From Deltaproteobacteria bacterium (GTDB lineage: Bacteria; Myxococcota_A; UBA796; UBA2385), in NCBI GenBank assembly GCA_018401435.1, contig JAGYJW010000007.1, positions 1 to 64,000 of the forward strand: a stretch of 64,000 nt of DNA. Reading direction: 5' to 3'. Below are positions 26,631 to 35,432 of the stretch, one piece after another. Below the pieces are notes generated by a model that searched no databases, had not been told where the DNA came from, and saw only the letters and a list, made by a program, of their open reading frames with translations. Every line of letters starts with the position of its first letter. The first letter of the stretch is position 1. The position numbers and the translations under genes were made by a program.

Positions 26631-28025
26631 TCAGGGCGCGGGGTCGAGCTTCTGGAGGGCAGCGCGCAGCCTGGGGTCCGTGCTTCCCCGGCTGAGGGTC
26701 TCTTCGAGCACGCGGCGGGCCTCGCGGGTCTCTCCGCGTTGGCGATAGAGATCGGTGAGATTGAGCGCGTAGTCGGCATTTCCGGGCTCAAGTTCCCAGG
26801 CCATCCGGCCGTGGCCCACCGCCCGCGCCACATCGCCGGCCCGCCCATAGACGGTCGAGGCGAGGGCCTGCATCGGGGCGCTCCGGGGCTTGAGGCTGAC
26901 CGCGGCCACGGCGGCCTTGGCGGCCTCGTCGGCCTTGCCGGCCCGAAGCCAGGCCTGGGCTGCCTCTACCCACTGTTCGGCGTCATCGACCTCCTGGCGG
27001 GCCACGGCCTCGAGGGCCTTGGCGGCGCCTTCGAGGTCCCCCAGGTTGCCGCGCACCTTGGCCAGCCGCAGCTGCACATCGCGCCAGGCGGCGTCGCGCT
27101 GGGCCTTGTCCATGTGGTCGGCGCTGCGGTTGACCACCTGCACGCCGCCGGTGCTCTGGCCGGCCGCGAGGGGCGCCAGGCGCAGGGACTGGTCGAGTTC
27201 GAAGGCGGCGCGTGCGTTCTCGTTGAGGGCGGCCCACACGCTGCCCAGGTCCATGGCCACGTGGCCGTCTTCGGGCCAGACGGCCCGCAGGCGGGAGAGA
27301 CGGCGGGCGGCGCCTTCGTTGTCCCCGCCCTTGGAGAAGCGGGCGGCCTCGCGCTGCCAGGGTTCGCGCCCCGCGGCCTGCAGGGTGCGGGCTGCGCTGG
27401 CGGCGCCTTTGGCCCGCTCGGCGTCTCCGCAGAGGCGAAAGACCGCGGCGGCCTCGGCCTGGACCTCGGGCTCGGAGAGGGCGGTGGTCAAGGAGCGGGC
27501 CGCCAGGGACAGGCCGCGCTCGCAATTGCCGCCCCGGGCGTGCAACCAGGCGGCGGTGGCCTGGGCCGCGGCGCCCCCGCCGTTCTGCAGGGCCTCTTCG
27601 GCGATGCCGGTGGCCCCCGCAACATCGCCCGAGGCCAGGGTGGCCTCTGCAAGCAGCAGCAGCAGGTCGGCCGAGGGCTTCTTTTCGTCCTTGCGGGCGC
27701 CTTGCAGGGGGGCGACGGCGTCGGCCCCGCGCCCGGTGAGGATCAGCGCCTGTCCGAGGGCCTCGCGGGCACCCTCTTGACCGAGTTCGGAGGCCACCTG
27801 GGCGGGCACGATGGCCTGTTCGGGCTTGTCATCGGCGATCCAGGCCCGAGAGATGCCAAGCAGGGCCTCGGGCATGCCCGGCTTGCGCTCCAACACCTTC
27901 TCATAGGCCCGCACAGCGGCCCCGCTGCGCCCGTCGGCCAGGTAGCCCTCCGCCTTGCGCAGCTGGCTGCGAGGGGCGCCACAGCCGAAGCAGAGGGCCG
28001 CGACCAGGGCGATCCGGCCCTTCAT
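26631..28025 (-). CDS. TPR-repeat lipoprotein
   Basis: A 464-aa protein with a lipoprotein signal (MKGRIALVAALCFGCGAP). The rest is helical tetratricopeptide repeats, e.g. KAEGYLADGRSGAAVRAYEK, then VLERKPGMPEALLGIS, and the last repeats GRAGDVARAVGHGRMAWELE and then NADYALNLTDLYRQRGETRE. It probably acts as a periplasmic scaffold. The ATG overlaps the stop of the 28022-28540 gene (ATGA), and the Rrf2 regulator follows 6 bases downstream, so the three form one operon. Confidence 0.85.
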   Translation of the reverse strand: MKGRIALVAALCFGCGAPRSQLRKAEGYLADGRSGAAVRAYEKVLERKPGMPEALLGISRAWIADDKPEQAIVPAQVASELGQEGAREALGQALILTGRGADAVAPLQGARKDEKKPSADLLLLLAEATLASGDVAGATGIAEEALQNGGGAAAQATAAWLHARGGNCERGLSLAARSLTTALSEPEVQAEAAAVFRLCGDAERAKGAASAARTLQAAGREPWQREAARFSKGGDNEGAARRLSRLRAVWPEDGHVAMDLGSVWAALNENARAAFELDQSLRLAPLAAGQSTGGVQVVNRSADHMDKAQRDAAWRDVQLRLAKVRGNLGDLEGAAKALEAVARQEVDDAEQWVEAAQAWLRAGKADEAAKAAVAAVSLKPRSAPMQALASTVYGRAGDVARAVGHGRMAWELEPGNADYALNLTDLYRQRGETREARRVLEETLSRGSTDPRLRAALQKLDPAP

Positions 28026-28540
28026 CCGGCGCCCAGCAGCCAGTAGGGGCTCCCGGCGAGCTGCGCCTTGAGCTGGGTGATCTCGCTCGGGTGCAGCTCG
28101 AAGGTCTGGGGCTGGCGGGTGGTGGGGTCGACCTGGGTGGCAAACCAGCGGTCGCCCTTCTTGGTCTTGTGCAGCATGAGCCCGCGGGGGTCGTCGTAGA
28201 CCATGTTGAGGTCGGCCGAGGTGAGCGGCTTGTTGGGATCTTCGGGTGCCTCGGGGGCCTCTGCCTCGGCTTTCGCCTCGGGCGCGGGCGCGGCCTTGGG
28301 CGGGGCCACGGTCTCCAGCACCTCTTCGATCTCCCACTGGACCTCGAGCAGCTCGCTCTTGAGCAGCTCGTTGAGCCGGTCCTGCACCTTTGCGCCGTCG
28401 GACCCGCGAGCCAGGGCGATCAACGCTTCTTTTGCCGCTTCTACCTCGTCGGGGTCACCGCCGCGGATGCGGACGATCTGCGCGTGCACGCTCTCAAGGA
28501 TGCGGTCGTGGGACAGGTGGGCGGGGTCTTGGGCGGTCAT
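28022..28540 (-). CDS. Hypothetical protein, 172 aa
   Basis: A cytoplasmic protein of unknown family. Residues 1-80 are helical and charged, residues about 82-105 are an Ala/Pro/Glu-rich linker (APPKAAPAPEAKAEAEAPE), and the C-terminal 60 residues form a small folded part (MVYDDPRGLMLHKTKKGDRW onward). First gene of the operon with the TPR lipoprotein and the Rrf2 regulator; divergent from the 28631 gene. Confidence 0.75.
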   Translation of the reverse strand: MTAQDPAHLSHDRILESVHAQIVRIRGGDPDEVEAAKEALIALARGSDGAKVQDRLNELLKSELLEVQWEIEEVLETVAPPKAAPAPEAKAEAEAPEAPEDPNKPLTSADLNMVYDDPRGLMLHKTKKGDRWFATQVDPTTRQPQTFELHPSEITQLKAQLAGSPYWLLGAG

Positions 28541-28630
28541 GCGTGGCGCCTCCTCGGCGGCCGCTTAACATGGGCAGGCCGCCGGTCGCCCGGCCAACGC
28601 GGCATCCCGCAGCACCGGAGAGCGCAGACC

Positions 28631-30049
28631 ATGCAGTTCCTCGACCGTTTCGGTGGGCCTGCCCGTGAACGCCTGATGGCGGCGGGGCGCACGCGCCGGA
28701 TCGACGCCGGCTCGCTGCTGATCCGCCGCGGTGAACGGGGCGGCGACATCTACCTGATCGAGTCCGGCAGCTTCGAGGTGGTGGACACCCGCTCCTCCCC
28801 CGAGGTGGTGCTCAACGTGGTGGGGCCCGGCGCGGTGGTGGGCGAGATGGCCTTTCTCGACGCTGCCCCCCGCACGGCGGATGTGCGGGCCACCACCCCC
28901 TCCCAGGTGCGGGTCTGGGAATACGAGTCCTTGAACCGGGTGCTGGAGGCCGAGCCCGACTTTGCCGCGGTCTTCTACCGGGCGTTGGCCGACACCGGCG
29001 TCGAGCGCATGCGCAACCTGTCCACCAGCGCGGTGGTCGGCGGGCTGGGTCCCCGCCCCGGCGCCGCCCAGGGCCCGGTGGTGGACCAGGCCCACGCCAT
29101 CGCCACGCGCATCCAGTCCCGCTGGGTGGACGCCGATGTGCGCTTGCGCCGCGATCCCACCGACGACGCCGCGGCCGAGGATGTGCGGGCCGGCTTCGCC
29201 TTGTTGTTGCAAGAGGCCACGTCCTGGCTGCGCAGCTTCGGGGACGCCGAAGAGGCCGCCCTGGCCGGTGCTGCCCTCTGCCGCGAGCTGCGGCCCTACC
29301 TCAGCCGCTCCGAGGCCGTGCAGCTCAGCCTCGACCCCCCCGCCGGGCGCACCGGCCACCCGCGGCAGCTGGCCCATGTGCTGCTGGGTGAGGCCCACGG
29401 AGATGGGGTGCTGGGGCATGTAATCGACGATTGCGTGCTGTCGTTGCCCACCGCGGCGGCCCTGCGGGGGCGCACCCGGCGGGCCACCGAGGCGGTGGTG
29501 GCCGAGCTGCCGGCGGATCGCCCGGCGCGCATCCTGCTGGTCAACGCCACCTGCGGCGCCCTGCTGGCCGCCATGTCCCAACACCTCGCCCGGGCGGGGG
29601 CCGATGTCCTGGCCCTGGACGGCTCCCGAGAGGCCCTGGCCTTCCTCGACGCGGGGCTGCCCTCTCACCCGGCCACCCTCAAGCTCAAGCTGGTACAGCA
29701 GGATCTCGCCGACCTGGTGCTGGGCCGCAGCGATGCGGCCTTCGGCGCCCAGGACGTGGTCGTGCTCGACGCCTTGCTGGACTACCTGCCCGATCGGCTG
29801 GCGGCGGGGCTGCTCAGCTGGACGGCGCGGCACCTGGGCACCGACGGGGCGGCCGTGATCACCGGCCTGGCGCCTTCTCCTGACGCGGCCCTCTTCGACC
29901 ATGTGCTGGGCTGGCCCATGGTGCGGCGCTCGGGCAAGGAGCTGCGCGCGCTGGCGGAGGCCTGCGGCCTGCGGGCCGCACCTGTGCCGCGAGGCAGTGG
30001 GGATCGGGATCCTGGGGTCGTCTACCTGCTGCGTCCTGGCGGTCCCTGA
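28631..30049 (+). CDS. Cyclic-nucleotide-binding domain fused to a SAM-methyltransferase-like domain
   Basis: A 472-aa cytoplasmic protein. Residues about 1-125 are a cyclic-nucleotide-binding (Crp-type) beta-roll: GSLLIRRGERGGDIYLIESG, then GPGAVVGEMAFLDAAPRTAD containing the GEM-F and R-TA phosphate-binding cassette. There is no helix-turn-helix. After a helical middle part, residues about 305-450 look like a class I methyltransferase (ARILLVNATCGALLAAM, ADVLALDGSREALAFL, DVVVLDALLDYLPDRLAAGL). The plan resembles proteins annotated as 3-hydroxy-fatty-acid methyl ester (EF) biosynthesis enzymes, which is only a suggestion. It may couple cAMP/cGMP level to methylation; a cyclase is encoded at 33999. 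Confidence 0.75.
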   Translation: MQFLDRFGGPARERLMAAGRTRRIDAGSLLIRRGERGGDIYLIESGSFEVVDTRSSPEVVLNVVGPGAVVGEMAFLDAAPRTADVRATTPSQVRVWEYESLNRVLEAEPDFAAVFYRALADTGVERMRNLSTSAVVGGLGPRPGAAQGPVVDQAHAIATRIQSRWVDADVRLRRDPTDDAAAEDVRAGFALLLQEATSWLRSFGDAEEAALAGAALCRELRPYLSRSEAVQLSLDPPAGRTGHPRQLAHVLLGEAHGDGVLGHVIDDCVLSLPTAAALRGRTRRATEAVVAELPADRPARILLVNATCGALLAAMSQHLARAGADVLALDGSREALAFLDAGLPSHPATLKLKLVQQDLADLVLGRSDAAFGAQDVVVLDALLDYLPDRLAAGLLSWTARHLGTDGAAVITGLAPSPDAALFDHVLGWPMVRRSGKELRALAEACGLRAAPVPRGSGDRDPGVVYLLRPGGP

Positions 30050-30138
30050 CAAAACCCGTTCAAGCATCTGGCTCCAAGACCTTGCCCTGCGGGCCGAACC
30101 TGCGTAGCCTTCGCTACCTCTGCGATCGGGAGAGTTCG

Positions 30139-30990
30139 ATGAGGAAGGCATGGATGGTGCTGGCAACGTGCGCGCTGCTGGCCGGTTGTGATGATGAGGC
30201 GGACAAGGGCGCTGCGCCCGAGAAGGCGCCTGTCGCCACGCCACCCCCGGCAGAAGCCGCTCCCCCCAAGGGCTTTGACGCGGCAACGCTTCAAGCGGAC
30301 GCCCAGGCGGTGGCCCTCGTGCCGTCGCCGGCCGAGATGGAGCGGGCGATGGCGAACGCCGGCATCCAGGCCAAGCTGGGTGACACCATCAAGGATCGCA
30401 AGATCACGATGGATGTGGACAACAAGGACCAGATCGCCGTTCGCACCGGCGTGGTGCTCGCGGATCTGGTGCTGACGGTCAAGGACTCCAGCAAGGACAC
30501 CCTGGTGGCGCGCCTGGCCCTGCTCAAGACCGGCTTCCAGAAGCTGGGCGCGGGCAGCGACATCCAGGCCACCATCGACGAGCTGTCGGCCCAGATCAGC
30601 AACGACGCCATCAGCCGCGACAAGCTCCTCCAGGAGATGGACGAGCTGTCCGGCGTGATGGTGCCCGAGCTGGAATACGAGGCCGGTGAGTGGGTCGTGC
30701 CCCTCATCCACGCCGGGTCCTGGCTGGAAGGCGCCCACCTGGTGAGCGGCGCCCTCAAGGCCGAGAAGAAGTACGACGCCGCCGACGGCATGCTCCGGCA
30801 GCCCGCCGTGGTCGACTACTTCATCAAGTACGTCAACCGCGAGGGCGCCGAGAAGGCCCCCGACGAGGTCGTGGCCCGGCTGCGCGAGACGCTCAACACC
30901 CTGAAGGTGGTCGCGTCCAAGCCTTCTCTCGGCGAGGAGGACGTGGAGACCATCCACAGCTCCACCGGCGCCGTCCTCTCGATGCTCTAA
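30139..30990 (+). CDS. Lipoprotein of unknown function
   Basis: A 283-aa protein beginning MRKAWMVLATCALLAGCDDE, with the lipidated Cys at residue 17, followed by a Pro/Ala linker and a mainly helical body of unknown family. The ATG at 30139 has GGGAG upstream; earlier codons in the frame do not give a signal peptide. The next gene follows after 11 bases with its own ribosome site, so they are probably one operon and both are exported. Confidence 0.8.
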   Translation: MRKAWMVLATCALLAGCDDEADKGAAPEKAPVATPPPAEAAPPKGFDAATLQADAQAVALVPSPAEMERAMANAGIQAKLGDTIKDRKITMDVDNKDQIAVRTGVVLADLVLTVKDSSKDTLVARLALLKTGFQKLGAGSDIQATIDELSAQISNDAISRDKLLQEMDELSGVMVPELEYEAGEWVVPLIHAGSWLEGAHLVSGALKAEKKYDAADGMLRQPAVVDYFIKYVNREGAEKAPDEVVARLRETLNTLKVVASKPSLGEEDVETIHSSTGAVLSML

Positions 30991-31001
30991 GGAGAAGACC
31001 C

Positions 31002-31433
31002 ATGCGCACCCTCTGCATGCTGCCGTTGGTGGGCCTGCTCGCTTCGGGTCCGGCCCTCGCCGACCAGAAGGAGGCCGACACCTGCCTTCGCACCAAGATC
31101 TGGTCTGGCTATGACGATGGCTGGGCGGTCCGCACCGCCACCACGGCCGAGCTGGCCCAGGGCGAGCACCGGATCTACCTGGTGACCCTCTACGCGGGCA
31201 ACGAGTACAAGTTCCAGGTCTGCGGCGACGCCCAGGCCTCCAATGTCGACCTGGTCCTGCACGACCAGAGCGGCAAGGAGCTGGCCCGCGACAAGTCCGA
31301 CGACCGCGAGCCCATGCTGACCTACAAGCCGCAGACCACCGACACCTACTATGTCGCCGTCTATGCGGCCTCGGTCGCGGGGGATGCCAAGGGCCCCAAG
31401 GCTGGGGTCGCGCTGGCCGTCACCTACCGGTAG
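31002..31433 (+). CDS. Secreted PPC-like beta-sandwich protein
   Basis: A 143-aa protein with a signal peptide (cleavage near ASGPALA-DQ). The mature part follows the pattern of bacterial pre-peptidase C-terminal (PPC) domains: HRIYLVTLYAGNEYKFQVCG, then VDLVLHDQSGKELARDKSDD, then PQTTDTYYVAVYAAS. It lacks any protease domain, so it is a stand-alone domain. GGAGAAGACCC precedes the ATG. Second gene after the 30139 lipoprotein. Confidence 0.8.
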   Translation: MRTLCMLPLVGLLASGPALADQKEADTCLRTKIWSGYDDGWAVRTATTAELAQGEHRIYLVTLYAGNEYKFQVCGDAQASNVDLVLHDQSGKELARDKSDDREPMLTYKPQTTDTYYVAVYAASVAGDAKGPKAGVALAVTYR

Positions 31434-31463
31434 GCCGCCATCGGCGCGCCCCCCCCTCTCTCG

Positions 31464-33986
31464 GTGCCGGCAGCCCGGCTGCACGAGCGCTTTCGAGACG
31501 CCCTGGTCGCCCGGGGCGTCTCGTTGGATGTGGAGAGCCGGCGTTTCGCCGTAGATTTTGCGCGCCTCGTGGTGCGTGCCCTGTCCCTGTCCACCCCCAG
31601 CCCCGACGAGCTGGAGGCGCTGAACCGCGCCTTGCGGGTGCGCACCGGCATCGACGCCGAGGCCGCCGGCGCGCTGTTGGCCATGGCCCTGGCCCCCGAG
31701 TTCCGGGCCGCTGTAGAGACTCACGCCTTGCGCGCCTTTGCCGCGCGTTTTGGCGGACAGGCGGCCGAGGCCCTGCGGGCCGAACACGCCGAGGAGCTGG
31801 ACCTCGCCGGCTTCGCCCAGCGCTATGGGGCCAGCGAGTCCCTGCTGCTGCTCGACGCCCTCTTTGAGGTGGCGGGCTCCGATGGCCACATCGAGAACCG
31901 CGAGGTGCGCCGGCTGCAGCAGGCGGCCGTCGAGCTGAGCGTGGACCCGGTGCTGGTCACCGCCCTGCTGCAAAAACACGATCCGCGCCACGCGTCGGGG
32001 GACCTGCGCTTTCCGGTGAAGGGCGATCGCATGGTGATCGGCCGGTCGCCGGGGGCCGACATCTGCCTGGCCGATCCCCAGGTGGCCCTGCAGCACGCCG
32101 AGCTGGTGAAGGTGGGCGCAGGCTGGCGGGTGGTGGATCTGGGCAGCGGCCGCCCCACGGTGGTGGGCGACGCGCCGGTGACCTCGGCCCCCATCGACGA
32201 AGACAGCGTGGTGCGCATCGGTCACTTCACCCTGCGTTTGATCGCCGGCGAGGTGCAGGTCTTTGGTGAACGCAGCTTCAGCGCCCTGTCGGTGCGGCAG
32301 CTCAAGCGGCGCATCGGCGATGTGACCCTGCTCGACGACGTGAGCTTCACCGTGTTCACGGGCGAGGTGGTGGCGCTGGTGGGTCCGTCCGGCGCGGGCA
32401 AGACCACGCTGCTCAACGCCATCTCGGGCATCGCCCCGGCCGATGGCGGCGAGGTGCTGCTGGACGGCCGGAACTTCCACCAGCTCTTGCAGGTGGACCG
32501 CTCGCTGGTGGGCGTGGTGCCCCAGGACGACCTGGTCAACCCCGAGCTGCTGGTTCACGAGAGCCTCTACTACTCGGGCCGGCTGCGCTTCTCGCCGGAT
32601 GTGACCAGCGACGAGGTGCGGCGCGAGGTAGACCGCGTGCTCACCGAGCTGGACATCCAGCACATCCGCGACAGCCGCATCGGGGACGCCTTGCGCCGCG
32701 GCATCTCCGGCGGCCAACGCAAGCGCGTGAACCTCGGCCAGGAGCTGCTCACACGGTCCACCCGCCTGCTCTTTCTGGACGAGCCCACCAGCGGGCTGGA
32801 CCCCCGGGCCTCCCAGGACATCGTGCGCCTGGTGCGCCAGCTGGCCGATCGCGGGCGCATCGTCTTCCTGGTCACCCACGATCTGACCCCCGAGGTCATG
32901 GCCCAGGTGGACCACCTGCTGGTGCTGGCGCCGGGCGGCCGCCTCGCCTGGTTTGGGCCGCCCGACGAGGGCTGCCGCTATTTCGGTGTCTCGACCCCGG
33001 ACGCCATCTTCAACCGCTTTGGCGACCACAGCCCCCAAGAGTGGGGGGCCCGCTTCCGGGATGCGCCAGCCCACCGCAAATATGTGACCACCCGCGAGCA
33101 CCTGCTGGGCCTGGAGGGCGTGACCCGCCAGGCCGGGCGCAGGCGGGGCCTGGGACGGCGCTCTCCGCTGTCGCAGCTGCGCACGCTGACTGCCCGATAC
33201 CTGAAGGTGAAGCTGCGCGATCGCACGGGCATGCTGGTGCTCTCCGTGCAGCCCCTGGTGCTGGCCGCCGTGATGTGGGTGGTATTCAGCGTGCCCACCA
33301 CGCCCATGCTCTTCATGCTGGCGCTGAGCTGCATGTGGTTTGGCATGTCGGCCTCGGTGCGCGAGCTGATCGCCGACCGCGTGATCTGGCAGCGCGAGAA
33401 CCGCGTGGGTGTGGGCGTGCTGCCTTATGTTGCATCCAAGGTGCTGGTGCTTGGCGCCATCGTCGGCCTGCAGTGCTTCGCCATCAGCACCTTTCTGTGG
33501 ATGGCCACCGGCCTGGGCAGCTATGGCTTCGACCCCCTGGTCTTGGGCGGCGTCTGCGTGCTGACGGGCTTTGTGGGCCTGGCGGTGGGGCTGCTGACCT
33601 CGGCGGTCTGGACCAGCACCGAGGCGGCGGTGGGCACCTTGCCCCTGCTGCTGATCCCCCAGATCACCTTCTCCAGCATCATGGTGTCGGTGCGCGACAT
33701 GGGCGGCATGGCCAAGGCCGTGACCTGGGTGACCATTCAGCGCTACGCCTTTGACGCCGTGATCAAGTGCGGCGACGAGGTGGCGGTGGCCACCCGCAAG
33801 ACCGCCAAGTGGGACCGGCAGCGGGTCAATGGCGCCCTCTACGAGCTGGGCCTCAAGTTCTCGGACCGCGCCGACGACATCGGCTTCACCCTGGTGCAAC
33901 TCTGCCTGATCCTGTCGGGTTTCGCCTTTGTGGTGCTGGGCGTGGCCGTGGCCATCGTCTACCGGCGCACCCGCTCGGTGAGCTGA
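31464..33986 (+). CDS. TerB-FHA-ABC transporter fusion (ABCG-type, ATPase plus permease)
   Basis: An 840-aa protein. Residues about 110-172 resemble a TerB-like domain (DALFEVAGSDGHIENREVRR). Residues about 180-260 form an FHA phosphothreonine-binding domain (MVIGRSPGADICLADPQVAL, QHAELVKVG, VVDLGSGRPTVV). The ABC ATPase follows at about 285-510 with Walker A GPSGAGKTTLLN, signature ISGGQRKRVNLGQELL, Walker B RLLFLDEPTSGLDP and switch His in VTHDLT. Six membrane helices of an ABC-2/ABCG permease make up about 590-840. It is a half-transporter likely to dimerise and to be controlled by Ser/Thr phosphorylation through FHA, fitting the kinase encoded at 41342. GTG at 31464 is the start. The substrate is unknown. 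Confidence 0.9.
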   Translation: MPAARLHERFRDALVARGVSLDVESRRFAVDFARLVVRALSLSTPSPDELEALNRALRVRTGIDAEAAGALLAMALAPEFRAAVETHALRAFAARFGGQAAEALRAEHAEELDLAGFAQRYGASESLLLLDALFEVAGSDGHIENREVRRLQQAAVELSVDPVLVTALLQKHDPRHASGDLRFPVKGDRMVIGRSPGADICLADPQVALQHAELVKVGAGWRVVDLGSGRPTVVGDAPVTSAPIDEDSVVRIGHFTLRLIAGEVQVFGERSFSALSVRQLKRRIGDVTLLDDVSFTVFTGEVVALVGPSGAGKTTLLNAISGIAPADGGEVLLDGRNFHQLLQVDRSLVGVVPQDDLVNPELLVHESLYYSGRLRFSPDVTSDEVRREVDRVLTELDIQHIRDSRIGDALRRGISGGQRKRVNLGQELLTRSTRLLFLDEPTSGLDPRASQDIVRLVRQLADRGRIVFLVTHDLTPEVMAQVDHLLVLAPGGRLAWFGPPDEGCRYFGVSTPDAIFNRFGDHSPQEWGARFRDAPAHRKYVTTREHLLGLEGVTRQAGRRRGLGRRSPLSQLRTLTARYLKVKLRDRTGMLVLSVQPLVLAAVMWVVFSVPTTPMLFMLALSCMWFGMSASVRELIADRVIWQRENRVGVGVLPYVASKVLVLGAIVGLQCFAISTFLWMATGLGSYGFDPLVLGGVCVLTGFVGLAVGLLTSAVWTSTEAAVGTLPLLLIPQITFSSIMVSVRDMGGMAKAVTWVTIQRYAFDAVIKCGDEVAVATRKTAKWDRQRVNGALYELGLKFSDRADDIGFTLVQLCLILSGFAFVVLGVAVAIVYRRTRSVS

Positions 33987-33998
33987 GCCCGCCTGCGG

Positions 33999-35432
33999 TC
34001 AGTGAACCTGCAGCGGTCCGGTGCTCAGCTCGCGCCCGAGGTCGGCCGGGGCGAATTCCGAGAGCACATCGGTCCGCAAGGCCCGCAACATCTCGGCGTC
34101 CACCTCGGAGATGTCCACGGCAAAGAGCCGGGGCTCCCCCGTCTTTCCCTTGACCTTGATGGGTGGCAGGGGCCGGGTGGGCACGCGGTCGCGGATGGCC
34201 CGCCAGGTCTCTTCGCTGATGATGATGTGGGTGCCCAGGCTCTTGTTGAGGGATTCCAGCCGGGCGGCAAAGTTCACGGTGTCGCCGATGGAGGTGTACT
34301 CCATGCGCTCGGGCGAGCCGATGTTGCCGGCCACCACGGCACCTGTCGCGATGCCCACGCCGATGGAAAGCGGGGGCGCGCCGCTGGATTCCAGGCCATG
34401 GCGCAGGTTGAATTCCCGCACGGCCTCAATCATCTCCAGCGCCACCACCACCGCGCGCAGCTCGTGGTGGGGAAGATCGAAGGGCACGCTGAAGACCGCC
34501 ATCAGGCCGTCGCCCAGGAATTTGTCCAGGGTGCCGCCATAGCGGAAGACGATGGTGACCATCTCGGTGAAGTACTCGTTGAGCACCTGCACCACCTGCT
34601 CGGGCTCCTGTCGCTCGGCCAGGGGCGTGAAGTTGCGGATATCCGAAAAGAGGATGGTGGCGTGGCGCCGGGTGCCGCCGAGTTCGAACATGCTGGGGTC
34701 GCCCAGCACCAGCTCTGCGAGGTCCTTGGACAGGTATTTGGACAGGCGCTCCTTCTCTTGTTCGAGGCGGGCACGGTGCAGACTGGCCTCTTCGGCCCGG
34801 ATGATCAGGCCCTGGGTCACCCGCGCAAAGACCGCCCCCAAGAAGGCCGGCATCGTCGTGAAGACGATGCGCATCATCTCGTCCCCCGGGTTGATGGCCT
34901 TTTCGCCGAAGACGCTGTGATCGCTGACGATTGCGATCATGCCATCGCCATAGGCCACGGTGTACCAGAGCACGGCCCCGCTCATGGCGGTGGACACCGC
35001 CGCGGACCACAAGGCGGCCTTTACGTTGAAGCGCAGGCCGGCCAGCAGGTTCCACAGGGCGATGGTGAGGGGGAAGAAGCCCTGGTAGTACTCGATCACG
35101 CCGGAGTGGTTGCTGGCGGTGATGAAGAAGCTGGAGTGGACGACGGCGAGGTCCACCACGATGCTGAGGTGCTTCAGCCAGCCGATATAGGCGTCTTTGC
35201 GCAGCCACATCAACAGGTAGACCACGCCGCAATAGGCCAGCATCACCAGGCCCTGAGCCAGAAAGCCCAGGTTTGCGGCCGATGTGTTGAGGTCCCAGGC
35301 CGCGCCCAGCATGCCCAGGCCCGCCAGGGCGAAGATCAGCCGGATGATGTTGACCCAGCGCTCTCCGCGCATCTCCTGCACGCGCAGCAGTGCGTCGATG
35401 TCGAGCTCGGGGGAGATCGCCGGGGCCATCAT
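33999..35432 (-). CDS. Membrane-bound class III adenylate/guanylate cyclase
   Basis: A 477-aa protein starting at one of two adjacent ATGs (35432), which overlap the stop of the upstream terpene-cyclase-like gene as ATGA. Residues about 25-225 contain six hydrophobic segments, a membrane input domain. The class III catalytic domain has the two metal Asp regions (HATILFSDIRNFTPLA and KFLGDGLMAVFSVP) and the transition-state region IGDTVNFAARLESLNKS with Asn and Arg. It makes cAMP or cGMP; IVGVGIATGAVVAGNIGS-like residues are typical. The product could act on the cNMP-binding proteins at 28631 and 39663. Confidence 0.92.
   Translation of the reverse strand: MMAPAISPELDIDALLRVQEMRGERWVNIIRLIFALAGLGMLGAAWDLNTSAANLGFLAQGLVMLAYCGVVYLLMWLRKDAYIGWLKHLSIVVDLAVVHSSFFITASNHSGVIEYYQGFFPLTIALWNLLAGLRFNVKAALWSAAVSTAMSGAVLWYTVAYGDGMIAIVSDHSVFGEKAINPGDEMMRIVFTTMPAFLGAVFARVTQGLIIRAEEASLHRARLEQEKERLSKYLSKDLAELVLGDPSMFELGGTRRHATILFSDIRNFTPLAERQEPEQVVQVLNEYFTEMVTIVFRYGGTLDKFLGDGLMAVFSVPFDLPHHELRAVVVALEMIEAVREFNLRHGLESSGAPPLSIGVGIATGAVVAGNIGSPERMEYTSIGDTVNFAARLESLNKSLGTHIIISEETWRAIRDRVPTRPLPPIKVKGKTGEPRLFAVDISEVDAEMLRALRTDVLSEFAPADLGRELSTGPLQVH

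Noticed and set aside
30987..33899. 970-codon minus-strand open frame
   Set aside because: It is the shadow of the FHA-ABC transporter gene.
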